Shown here: one piece after another, positions 40,839 to 49,678 of the stretch
How positions within the stretch are numbered: the first letter of the stretch is position 1
Layout of the letters: each line of letters opens with the position of its first letter
Assembly (NCBI RefSeq): GCF_009765755.1
Contig: NZ_LMUV01000011.1
Span: 580,903-644,902, forward strand
Direction of reading: 5' to 3'
Source of the DNA: Rhodanobacter sp. L36
Lineage (GTDB): Bacteria > Pseudomonadota > Gammaproteobacteria > Xanthomonadales > Rhodanobacteraceae
Length of the DNA: 64,000 nt
Notes under the pieces: generated by a model
The model's database searches: none
Seen by the model: the letters and a program-made list of their open reading frames with translations, nothing else
Told to the model about the DNA's origin: nothing
Program-made: the position numbers and the translations under genes

Positions 40839-41519
40839 ATGTCGCTCGCTGTGGCGACGCCAAGTCGCTACAACAGCTTCTGCGGCGAATGCGATTCGAG
40901 CGTGATGGACTTGCAAAGGCAATGCATGTCCAGGGGAATTGGTTTCAAGTTCCTGGCGAACTTCGGCATCGGCGCCATCGATGTCGCTCGCAACATCTGG
41001 CAACGTTTTCTGCTGGAAACGGATGCCACGCACATGCTCTTCATCAATGGCGACATGGGCTTTTCCGCCACTGAACTCATGCGCATGTTCGATTGGAAAG
41101 ACGCTGATGTCATCGCTGTCATGTGTCCGAAAAACGTGTTGGCTGGGAGCGTGTAAAACGAGCTGGAGAATGATGCGGCCACCATGGCGGTGGGTTCGAA
41201 GGCTTCGCGTATCCAGGCCATCGGCACCGCCTTGATGATGATTTCCCGTCGATGTGTACGACAACTGATCACCGAAGGTCTAGCCCATGCGTGGACTATG
41301 GCGGCAACCGTGCCGACGGTTTTTCTCGCGCCGGGACAGAGTCGCGAGTTTTTCGCAGTGCTACCGTCAACGAAAACGGGCAGGGCGAGGATTATTATTT
41401 CTGTTCGCTGGTTCGCAAAATGGGCGGCAAAGTACTCGGATGTTCACGGATTCCCGTCTCCCATACCGGACGCTAAGCTTTTCTCGGTGACCTCCGGCAT
41501 GGCTGAATCCGGCGGTTGA
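40839..41519 (+). pseudogene. Decayed glycosyltransferase-like gene
   Basis: Frame one from ATG 40839 reads MSLAVATPSRYNSFC, LQRQCMSRGIGFKFLANFG and THMLFINGDMGFSATELMRM, the start of a small glycosyltransferase-like family found in phages and sulfotransferase/glycan loci. A TAA at 41154 interrupts it. The same frame goes on with IQAIGTALMMISRRCVRQLI, then the similarity moves to another frame (YGGNRADGFSR, GEDYYFCSLVRKMGGKVLG, SRIPVSHTG) around 41280-41290. So at least one nonsense change and one frameshift are present, and the end is also scrambled. The middle seems shortened. It is almost certainly inactive. Confidence 0.8.
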
Positions 41520-41571
41520 AAAATCAGGACGAAAGGTCCGCCACCCATTTAAATTGCAGGACTGCCAGCGC

Positions 41572-42375
41572 ATGCGGGATATTTTGCTTCACTGCCACAT
41601 CTTCAAGAATTCCGGCACCACGATCGATGGGATGCTGCAACGCGCATTCGGAGATCAGTGGGATTCGCTCGAAACAAAAGTGCCGCGCCATGCGGTGCCG
41701 AGCGAACAGTTCGTCGCGTTCGCGCGCACTCATCCTCATTTGCGTGCCATATCGAGTCACGGTGCGCACATGCCCATGCCGCAAGCGGACGACATCGTTT
41801 TCCATCCGATTCTGTTCCTGCGCCATCCGGTCGACCGGGTCGGATCGGTCTACGCCTTCGAGCGTCGGCAACCGGCGGACGCCAGAGGTATCGGCATCGA
41901 GGTTGCACGCAGTGAGGATCTCGCAGGATATGTGCGATGGCGATTGGCGGAAGGCAACGGCAGTGTCATTCGCAATTTTCAGACGATCCATTTGTCTGCC
42001 TACGGCGACGATCTTCGTCACGCGGTCGTCAACGACAATGATTTCGAGCGCGCCCAGGCGACGTTGCAATCGCTTCCGTTTCTTGGTCTGGTCGATCGCT
42101 TCGATGAATCGATTCGGCGCTTGCGCATCTATGTACGTCCCTTCGTGCGGGACTTTGCGCCGGAGGAATTCGCGCCTGCCGCTAACGCCACACCGGAGCG
42201 GGCGGCAACTCTAAGCGCAAGAATCGCCGAGATCGAAACGGCTCTCGGACCCGATTTGTACGCGCATTTGCTGGAGCAGAATCGGTTCGATCTCCAGCTG
42301 TATCAGCAGGCACAACAGCTTTTCGATCGCATCGTTCAGGCGCAGGCCTTGTTGGGAGCGCGCGATTTTCGCTAG
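41572..42375 (+). CDS. Sulfotransferase-family protein
   Basis: 267 residues from ATG 41572; a TTG 18 bases upstream is also possible. Near the N-terminus, ILLHCHIFKNSGTTIDGMLQ resembles the 5'-phosphosulfate (PAPS) binding loop. Further on, FHPILFLRHPVDRVGSVYAF matches the 3'-phosphate binding motif (RxPxxRxxSxY). Residues IGIEVARSEDLAGYVRWRL and FLGLVDRFDESIRRLRIY fit the small carbohydrate sulfotransferase group. It would transfer sulfate to a glycan or lipid; the acceptor is unknown. It sits between rarA and serS next to a dead glycosyltransferase, an insertion relative to the usual order. No PAPS synthesis genes are nearby. Confidence 0.82.
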   Translation: MRDILLHCHIFKNSGTTIDGMLQRAFGDQWDSLETKVPRHAVPSEQFVAFARTHPHLRAISSHGAHMPMPQADDIVFHPILFLRHPVDRVGSVYAFERRQPADARGIGIEVARSEDLAGYVRWRLAEGNGSVIRNFQTIHLSAYGDDLRHAVVNDNDFERAQATLQSLPFLGLVDRFDESIRRLRIYVRPFVRDFAPEEFAPAANATPERAATLSARIAEIETALGPDLYAHLLEQNRFDLQLYQQAQQLFDRIVQAQALLGARDFR

Positions 42376-42408
42376 GCAGTTTTGCGACAAATGCCGAACA
42401 CAAACTGA

Positions 42409-44171
<1,763 letters not shown>

Positions 44172-44174
<3 letters not shown>

Positions 44175-44187
44175 TAAACTGCGCGCC
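44172..44187 (+). promoter_or_regulatory. Possible tRNA-Ser promoter with GC discriminator
   Basis: TGATAAACT at 44172-44180 resembles an extended -10 (TGnTAtaaT, four of six positions) and is followed at once by GCGCGCC, the kind of GC-rich discriminator found at stringently controlled stable-RNA promoters. The -35 region is weak. Transcription would begin about 40 bases before the tRNA. Confidence 0.3.
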
Positions 44188-44226
44188 TGCTTGCAAAGCG
44201 AAGTTTGCTGAAGAGCACCAAGTTTT

Positions 44227-44316
44227 GGAGAGATGGCCGAGTGGTTTAAGGCAGCAGTCTTGAAAACTGCCGTAGTGGTAACACTACCGTGGGTTCGAAT
44301 CCCACTCTCTCCGCCA
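44227..44316 (+). tRNA. tRNA-Ser (anticodon UGA)
   Basis: 90 bases with encoded CCA. Acceptor GGAGAGA pairs with TCTCTCC. D arm starts at TGGCCGAGTGG. The anticodon stem-loop has GCAGT, loop CTTGAAA and ACTGC, giving anticodon TGA. A long variable arm (CGTAGTGGTAACACTACCGTG region) and T loop GGTTCGAATCC complete it. The long variable arm confirms class II tRNA-Ser reading UCA codons. Its 3' end borders the accessory region and is a plausible integration site. Confidence 0.97.
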
Positions 44317-44370
44317 TCGAAATTATGTAAGTTATTGTTTTAAGTAATATTTACTTCTAGATGACGCGAC

Positions 44371-44391
44371 TGGTATACCATTTGGTATGCC
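44371..44391. repeat. TGGTATACCA palindrome with imperfect repeat
   Basis: TGGTATACCA at 44371-44380 is a perfect palindrome followed directly by TTTGGTATGCC, which repeats GGTAT(A/G)CC. The site lies 55 bases behind the tRNA-Ser CCA end. Such paired sites can be protein-binding sites left from an integrated element; this is a suggestion only. Confidence 0.3.
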
Positions 44392-44442
44392 GGTCGTTGT
44401 TGTTTCTGCTTCTCTCTAATTGAGCTTCATTGAGCGGGACTT

Positions 44443-44646
44443 TTGCATCAAGTTCGTTTTGTGGAAAAGAACGAACGGTGCCTCTCGGCCGAACATACTA
44501 AGACTTCGATGACGAGTCTCGAGTTCGACCATGTGGTCATCCCCGATGCCACACACTTTCTTCGGGAGCGAAAGGCTCAAGCCAAGTTGTTTTACGTGGC
44601 CATTTCGCGGGCAACCCAAACGCTCACGATTGCATCGTCCCAGCGT
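44443..44646 (+). pseudogene. Remnant of a UvrD/Rep-like helicase C-terminus
   Basis: About 68 codons read without a stop. SLEFDHVVIPDATHF matches the helicase motif usually written HxxKGLEFDxVxI, and KLFYVAISRATQTLTIAS is motif VI of superfamily 1 helicases. The upstream part of the motif (EHTKTSMTS) is degraded and the remaining several hundred residues of a helicase are missing. It ends against the stop of the convergent RES gene. It is a fragment left by deletion in the accessory region. Confidence 0.7.
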
Positions 44647-44652
44647 TGCCGA

Positions 44653-45849
44653 TCACGCTGTTGCTGCAGGCCGCTTCAACCGGCGCCGGGTGGATCCGTT
44701 GAAGGTCACGCCGTGGAACCCTTCGGTGAGGCCTTCCTGTGAGGGGAACACCACCAAATTGCAGCCCCCTTTGTGCACGGAGCTGGGATAGATCAGGCCA
44801 TCCAGCCGGTGACCGCCCTTCGTCATAAACACTTGGGCGAGGTATTCGCACACCACCTGGGTGGGCACATAGCTCAGGTGTTCCAGATTGTTCTTCACCA
44901 CGCGCTTGCTGACCTCGCGGACGAATCCATAGTGAAACCGCGCCCGTTCCAGCCTGCCTTTCTGTGCGAGATCGAAAACAGATGGCAGGCAAACAGGTTT
45001 GGTGAGGTCCACCACATGCAACGGGCGCGTCAGCTTGAATGACGCCACATAGACCGGGTCTGTCGTCGATCGATCGACGCCCACCTCGCGCATTGCCGTG
45101 AGCCGATCGAAGGAGGTGTAGAGATAGCGGATGCCGGCCGGATTCATTCGGCCTGCTTTCATTTTCGCCGAGGGCGGTGCCGTCAACTGATCGGCGGTGG
45201 GCGACCAATGCTCATCCGGCCACCGGATTCGCGCACGAAACACCTCGGTGCTGACGCCCAAGGTCACCACCAGAGGACGGAGCCTTTTGGCAAGGGCCGG
45301 GAGCCAGTTACAGATGTCGACGTCACCGGGCTCGCTGCTCTCCGACGGCGGTATGTTCGCGAAGTGATACCGCGTCACGTGCTTCACCGTGTGGGTGAAG
45401 TGTTGCCAGGAGGCCATCATCATGTCGTGCTCATGGCTCGACGCCCAATGGCCGTCGGCTGCGGGCACCCGCCCCCCATCGTAGATGTCGGCATTGATGA
45501 GATCCTGCATCAGCTCAGGTCGTTCTTCGAGATTCAAGGATTCGAAGATTTCCTCCATGCTCCATGGCTCGACGAGGTATTCGCCTTCGTCGAAGGGCAC
45601 GCCGGCATCGTTCGGCTCATTGAAATACGCATCGACGGTTGGATAGATCGCTTCCAGCAGGACGTTGACCCTAGCGGCGATGGGACTGCGACTGCGGCGA
45701 CCGCAGTAATCGCACGCACGCGCGGTCAAATCGTCGCGAACCAGCTTCCTGAGGTAATCATCATCGACGCATCGAGGGCACACGTGCTTGTCGCTTTCAC
45801 GCCAGCCGCGTTCGTCGTCGAGAATCAAACCTTCCTTCATGTGCCCCAT
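44653..45849 (-). CDS. RES-domain protein with HEPN/RES N-terminal region
   Basis: 398 residues, ATG 45849 with AGGTGA upstream (ATG 45840 is the alternative). The N-terminus carries two CxxC pairs, CPRCVDDDYLRKLVRDDLTA and ACDYCGRRSRSPIAARV, which may bind zinc and introduce the HEPN/RES N-terminal domain. The RES domain follows from about residue 195: VFRARIRWPDEHWSP, LTAPPSAKMKAGRMNPAGIR, YLYTSFDRLTAMREVG and VASFKLTRPLHVVDLTK. RES proteins are NAD+ phosphorylases that act as toxins when paired with Xre-COG5642 antitoxins. This longer kind is often solitary. No antitoxin gene of that type is seen adjacent. It shares strand with a truncated ORF and a relaxase. Confidence 0.82.
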   Translation of the reverse strand: MGHMKEGLILDDERGWRESDKHVCPRCVDDDYLRKLVRDDLTARACDYCGRRSRSPIAARVNVLLEAIYPTVDAYFNEPNDAGVPFDEGEYLVEPWSMEEIFESLNLEERPELMQDLINADIYDGGRVPAADGHWASSHEHDMMMASWQHFTHTVKHVTRYHFANIPPSESSEPGDVDICNWLPALAKRLRPLVVTLGVSTEVFRARIRWPDEHWSPTADQLTAPPSAKMKAGRMNPAGIRYLYTSFDRLTAMREVGVDRSTTDPVYVASFKLTRPLHVVDLTKPVCLPSVFDLAQKGRLERARFHYGFVREVSKRVVKNNLEHLSYVPTQVVCEYLAQVFMTKGGHRLDGLIYPSSVHKGGCNLVVFPSQEGLTEGFHGVTFNGSTRRRLKRPAATA

Positions 45850-46034
45850 GGATCACCTGTCTGTACAGATCTTCCAAACCAGATGTGGGTGCACGGCAGA
45901 AGAGCAAGGATCATCTGCAAGGTTTCGTCAGCATTTCGTGACCAGAGCATCGTCTCCATTGCATAGCCCAGTTCGAAATCATACGACGATTCATAAAACC
46001 CAGCGAAGCGCAGCGTGGCAAAGCTAGTGTGCAT
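45837..46034 (-). CDS. Small ORF, probably a truncated mobile-element protein
   Basis: 65 residues from ATG 46034, between the relaxase (25-base gap) and the RES gene (13-base overlap). The beginning, LRFAGFYESSYDFELGYAME, looks like the N-terminus of larger phage/plasmid proteins that start with a GFYES-type motif. The rest (ILALLPCTHIWFGRSVQ) does not continue that pattern. It could be a cut-off gene kept by chance or a short coupled partner of the RES protein. No functional claim is made. Confidence 0.4.
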   Translation of the reverse strand: MHTSFATLRFAGFYESSYDFELGYAMETMLWSRNADETLQMILALLPCTHIWFGRSVQTGDPWGT

Positions 46035-46062
46035 CACAGCGGCTCTCGGGCGGCCATGCTAC

Positions 46063-46812
46063 TCAGATGCGCCACGATTCCGAAGACATCCATGAAGCGC
46101 CACCTTCCGGATGACGCTCCCGATTGTGGGCGCACTGCATCCGGCTTTTCCGCATTCCACGGAACTGAGAGGGCCTCATGTAGGGAATCGGTTCCCGGAC
46201 AATCCCTTGTTCACGAAGCGTGCGATGGTCAACGCGATCATTGAAGCCGTGCGCGCGTAGCTCGCTGTTGATCGTATCGGCGATGATGCGGCGCATCTCG
46301 ATGGTGGAGTTCTTGATCTCGGCAGGCGGTATACCGCAGCCCATCTTTCTGCACCCACCACTTTGGGGATATTTGCCGTTGTAACGCCGGAACGTGTGCT
46401 CCGGTGACCGGTCAATGCCGTCATCCACCCGGCCGGATAACATCCCATGCACATGAGGATGTGGGACTCCCGATTGGAAAGCGATCGGTTCGTGAAACGC
46501 GAACATGTACGGCATGCCTCTCGCCAAAGCATCCATGATTTTGGATGCCAAGTGCATGTTCTGCTCTGCACTCAAGCAGTTTGGCAAGCTAAAAGTCACA
46601 GCGACAAATGCGGGGCTGTTCTTGCGCTCGTACTTGTCCGATGCGAGGAAGAATGCTTCCGGATCATGCCGTGCCCAGCTTGGCTGATTGTCATATCCCC
46701 AACCAATGAAGTCATCGCGCTCAGCGAAGGCGCCTTTTCTCAAAATGCATCTGATGTGATCGGCAGTCGTGCCACGTACTTTAGACACGATCTCGAAGTG
46801 AATTTGTTCCAT
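46063..46812 (-). CDS. MobA/MobL-type relaxase domain protein
   Basis: 249 residues, ATG 46812 behind AAGGAC. MEQIHFEIVSKVRG stands where MobA/MobL proteins have their first strand; FHEPIAFQSGVPHPHVHGML contains the histidine-rich metal site (HPHVH), and DRVDHRTLREQGIVREP is the characteristic DHR(S/T)xxxQGI motif. It lacks the typical K-SAVAAAAYR segment and the C-terminal helicase or primase part, so it is short. Relaxases of this MobQ group nick oriT for mobilisation. It may be a remnant or a divergent single-domain form. No other conjugation genes are present. Confidence 0.75.
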   Translation of the reverse strand: MEQIHFEIVSKVRGTTADHIRCILRKGAFAERDDFIGWGYDNQPSWARHDPEAFFLASDKYERKNSPAFVAVTFSLPNCLSAEQNMHLASKIMDALARGMPYMFAFHEPIAFQSGVPHPHVHGMLSGRVDDGIDRSPEHTFRRYNGKYPQSGGCRKMGCGIPPAEIKNSTIEMRRIIADTINSELRAHGFNDRVDHRTLREQGIVREPIPYMRPSQFRGMRKSRMQCAHNRERHPEGGASWMSSESWRI

Positions 46813-46835
46813 GGCCTAGTCCTTCTCGTGCGCAA

Positions 46836-46868
46836 TAAAAAAGGCCAGTGGGATAAACACCCACTGGC
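46836..46868 (-). terminator. Intrinsic terminator, leftward
   Basis: GCCAGTGGG (46844-46852), a 7-base loop and CCCACTGGC (46860-46868) form a 9-base GC-rich stem. On the leftward strand it is followed by a run of six T. It ends only about 24 bases before the relaxase start codon, so it would stop or attenuate leftward transcription entering from the gene-poor region. Confidence 0.75.
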
Positions 46869-47917
46869 TACTTGGTTGGCAACGTTGTCTTTAAGTCGTC
46901 ACTTCAAAAGCGAAACGTATAGTGGAGGCGCCCTTTTCAACCCGTCGGCAAAGTTCTGGAAGGAAGTTCTTCTCAAGTTCGTAATCCGTCGATGGCGTGC
47001 TCTGTGATCGCGGTCAGGAATCATCATGGGGATACGGCGGAGGCGGAGGCGGCGGACTGGCTAACATCGATGATGCCGCCAGTCATCGCGCACACGATGC
47101 TCATGCTGCGGCGTGATGATGATTAAGCGTGGGCCCACGAATCATTACGGGACAGGTTTGTGGGCCAGATCACAAGCAAGAACTTACTTGTTGCAGCTTC
47201 TGCATGCTGAGAGTAAAGATATAAAGGCTTGGAAGAGTTCGAAAAGGAAAGGGGAACGACCTTGCAGGGTGCCGCTGCCGCCAGCCATGACGCATGGACC
47301 GCGAACGACGGTTTAACTGCGTCGTACTTCCAACTAGCCAGTGTCGTTCACTGGTCGTCAATGCGTGACATCCGTTTTTCGCGATCACCTTGTCAAAATC
47401 AGTCCGCACGCCAGCATGCTTTCGAGCGTTTGCTGCGTTCTCATTGTCATCGTACTGGAAGATCTAGGCGCTTCGCATCTGCGAGTCAAGATCAAGACGG
47501 TTGTCAATGTAAACCTGGCGATGTGTGCGCAATTACTTCAGATGATCAAGAACGCTGGGGACTTAAGGAAGGTCGATGTGCTGCCGTGCGATTCTCGGTA
47601 TGCGTGGCCACCAGCCTCAACCTCGCGTGGGTTTGCCTTTCCAAACTGACGGAAATACGGGCACGCATACCCAAGCCATATTATCGTTGGGTAGAAGTTT
47701 GCATTGCGCCATTCGCTGTCGCGTTGCTTGAAAAATCTCTGGATGTCTTCAGAGCAAGGGCGAAGACTCGGATGCGGAGGCTCGCGGTTGGCACGCGTCT
47801 GGAGATGGTGTACTCGGTGCGCAGGCATGATTAGTCAGATTTCAGAGGACGCCATCGTTGGAATGAAATGCTCCGACGGCAAGATGGCTCGCCAGCCACA
47901 AATACGAGGAAGTAGAA
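46869..47917. other. Gene-poor stretch in the accessory region
   Basis: About 1 kb in which no frame gives a recognisable protein. Several 70-200 codon frames exist on both strands, but they have odd composition, no consistent ribosome sites and no motifs. Near 47035-47060 there is a GGCGGA-rich run. A leftward terminator closes the left side, so a leftward RNA of unknown nature could originate here. It may be decayed element DNA. Confidence 0.5.
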
Positions 47918-48682
47918 ATGAGGCGACGTGCTTACGCATGGTGGAAAAAAGGGACTCTGCTAATTGCAGTGACTGGCTCGACTGGCGCCCTGGCGGTGAC
48001 ATATACCTTTTCCAGGGACGGACAAGCTGACGTGCCGGTGTGCCTTGCCGTCCAACAGGCGCTGTCCCGTGGGTTGATTCTGGACGCCCAAAAACCGCTT
48101 TGCTATCGAAGGTTCGACGTGTCGATCAAGGCGACTCGTTACGGCTTCAAGCCGATCAATTTCACGCCTGTGTCGAATTCTAGGTATCGGAGCTTATTAA
48201 GCCAAATGATGTCTATCGTTAACAACAGCAAATTGCCTTTAACGAAAGCCGATAAGCATGAAAACGAAGCGGCGGTGAGTCGCCTAATGAGTTCAGGTGC
48301 GATAAAGCTTTATCGAGCTCCTTTTGATAACAACAACAGCGGAAGCTCGCATGTTGTTTATTTTTTAGACTCTGTGCGGTGCCCTGGCGACGTTGAAGCG
48401 CCACGAAGTATGAATCCAACAATTTTTATGGAAAACGCTGACGGTACTTTAAATCGGTCGTGGGGTGTGGGTGATGAGACCTCAGGTAGTCCTTTTATCT
48501 ACAGGGGACAGACTTATTACATACGCTGGACCTCGCTGGTAGGAGCTGCTCTAAAAAATGCCTGGTCGCAGTTGGATATTTATCACAATACGCCAGCTCT
48601 GCCGAGTTCTCCGCCTCAAGATCATGAGACGTTTTCTCCACCCGATTGCACCATTTATCAGATGAAAAAGGGAATTCGCTAA
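47918..48682 (+). CDS. Unknown protein with N-terminal membrane anchor
   Basis: 254 residues, ATG 47918 behind GAGGAAG. An N-terminal MRRRAYAWWKKGTLLIAVTG basic-hydrophobic segment predicts a type II anchor or signal peptide, followed by a soluble region with several Cys (VPVCLAVQQ, PLCYRRFDV, SVRCPGDVE, PPDCTIYQM), which hints at disulfides outside the cytoplasm. C-terminal patterns include FIYRGQTYYIRWTSLVGAAL. I do not recognise the family. Base composition is clearly more AT-rich than the chromosome around it, especially after 48150, suggesting transfer. Its TAA overlaps the next ATG (TAATG). Confidence 0.65.
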   Translation: MRRRAYAWWKKGTLLIAVTGSTGALAVTYTFSRDGQADVPVCLAVQQALSRGLILDAQKPLCYRRFDVSIKATRYGFKPINFTPVSNSRYRSLLSQMMSIVNNSKLPLTKADKHENEAAVSRLMSSGAIKLYRAPFDNNNSGSSHVVYFLDSVRCPGDVEAPRSMNPTIFMENADGTLNRSWGVGDETSGSPFIYRGQTYYIRWTSLVGAALKNAWSQLDIYHNTPALPSSPPQDHETFSPPDCTIYQMKKGIR

Positions 48683-48870
48683 TGGCAATCAATTACCATC
48701 CGTTACCATCTGGTAATATTACCGATGCAGATTCCTATCAAGGGCAGCTTTATCTCGAGTTGTGCCAAATGGAATGTATTGGCGGCATTCCAAATACGAC
48801 TATTTATGAAGATGGAAAGGCAGACAGTAATCATCGAACGAGCGATCATGTGCAGGCTGTAGTTAGATGA
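48682..48870 (+). CDS. Small unknown protein coupled to the preceding gene
   Basis: 62 residues. ATG 48682 shares a base with the stop of the previous gene (TAATG), which implies translational coupling. The sequence (MAINYHPLPSGNITDADSYQ ... HVQAVV) is polar with no signal, no TM helix and two Cys. The last codons run over the broken end of yfiN on the other strand, so the C-terminus may be artificial and the original protein longer. No family is recognised. Confidence 0.45.
   Translation: MAINYHPLPSGNITDADSYQGQLYLELCQMECIGGIPNTTIYEDGKADSNHRTSDHVQAVVR
48712..48723. repeat. GGTAATATTACC palindrome with nearby TTACCATC repeats
   Basis: A perfect 12-base palindrome containing TAATATTAC. Just before it, TTACCATC occurs twice with two bases between (about 48693-48710). 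It lies inside the small ORF beginning at 48682. TAATATTAC is the nick-site nonanucleotide of many CRESS-DNA viruses and relatives, but chance is possible in this AT-rich stretch. Confidence 0.35.
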
Positions 48871-49014
48871 ACTGCGCAATGCCAACATGGCAAGAGCGGT
48901 TACGGAAATACCAGCAAAGCACACGGAAAATAAAGTCATGCCCAGGTAGGAACGCTTGAGAACCGCTCCCAGGTTTTGTCGACCGGCGATATCCGCCTTT
49001 CGTCGTCGCATCAT
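48835..49014 (-). pseudogene. yfiN: Truncated yfiN (tpbB-like) diguanylate cyclase, N-terminus only
   Basis: ATG 49014 overlaps the yfiR stop by four bases. The first 60 codons read MMRRRKADIAGRQNLGAVLK and then a TM helix, GMTLFSVCFAGISVTALAML, and ALRSSSNYSLHMIARS. This is the start of a YfiN-type CHASE8 protein (TM helix then ...NLxLIARSxxYT). After HMIARS the resemblance ends near 48834 and the frame runs into unrelated AT-rich DNA. The HAMP and GGEEF domains are missing. Insertion or deletion of accessory DNA has destroyed the gene. Confidence 0.75.
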
Positions 49015-49607
49015 GGTTGTGCTTCCGTCCTGGAATGGGAAAGCAGCAACACATGGGGATCGACCCGTACGCCACTTCGCGCGACGGAATCCAGATTGGT
49101 GGCAAAACGCACTTTCGAAGAGTCATCGAAGCGTAGGCAAAACATGCTGCCCGAGGCGCAGGTAAGGTCCGCTTCGCTGATGCTGAGCACGGGATGCCCA
49201 GACAGTTCCGTGAACAACTTCATGCGCTGATCGTCCGTGAGTGCACCAAGATAGACGGCGGCGCAATCGCGGCCGATGTCAGGATTCTCGACATCCATAT
49301 GCTGAGCGATGATGCTTTGTCCGCCCGATAGGTGTGTGCCGTTCAGGAGATCGCTGGCGTACGCCGGGTTGGCCAATACGCATATCCGCAACTGCTGAGC
49401 GCTAGTCGGCCAGTGTGTATAGCTGATGATTCCAAGCACGACCGTGGTAACAGCTTGGGTGCGCATCGCTACTGCTTTCGAGGGCGCGATCGTGGCTTGA
49501 CCGAAAGCGACCCGACAGCACGTCACAAAAAGAAGCAGAACCATCAAGCCGGATTCACGCCGATGCCATCTACCGACGTACTTGGCAGATGTGGAGCGCG
49601 ATAGCAT
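49011..49607 (-). CDS. yfiR: YfiR family periplasmic regulator (DUF4154)
   Basis: 198 residues, ATG 49607. An N-terminal hydrophobic stretch (LMVLLLFVTCCRVAFGQA) is the export signal. The mature chain has VLGIISYTHWPTSAQQLRIC, VLANPAYASDLLNGTHLSGG, DCAAVYLGALTDDQRMKLF and HPVLSISEADLTCASGSMFC, the DUF4154 pattern including conserved Cys residues for redox control. YfiR normally represses the membrane diguanylate cyclase YfiN from the periplasm. Here its YfiN partner is truncated, so YfiR has lost its local target. The stop is coupled to the broken yfiN. Confidence 0.88.
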   Translation of the reverse strand: MLSRSTSAKYVGRWHRRESGLMVLLLFVTCCRVAFGQATIAPSKAVAMRTQAVTTVVLGIISYTHWPTSAQQLRICVLANPAYASDLLNGTHLSGGQSIIAQHMDVENPDIGRDCAAVYLGALTDDQRMKLFTELSGHPVLSISEADLTCASGSMFCLRFDDSSKVRFATNLDSVARSGVRVDPHVLLLSHSRTEAQP

Positions 49608-49678
49608 CTAGGAGATGGCCGAAGAATGTGATGCAAGTTCAATTTTAGCAACTCGCGACGAAAGCTCAACAATGCAAT

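Noticed and set aside
47538..47828. Leftward 96-codon frame in the gene-poor stretch
   Set aside because: No ribosome site, no recognisable motif and mixed composition; treated as chance.
47229..47834. Rightward 201-codon frame in the gene-poor stretch
   Set aside because: Odd composition with many Ser/Arg/Cys, no ribosome site and no similarity that I can see.
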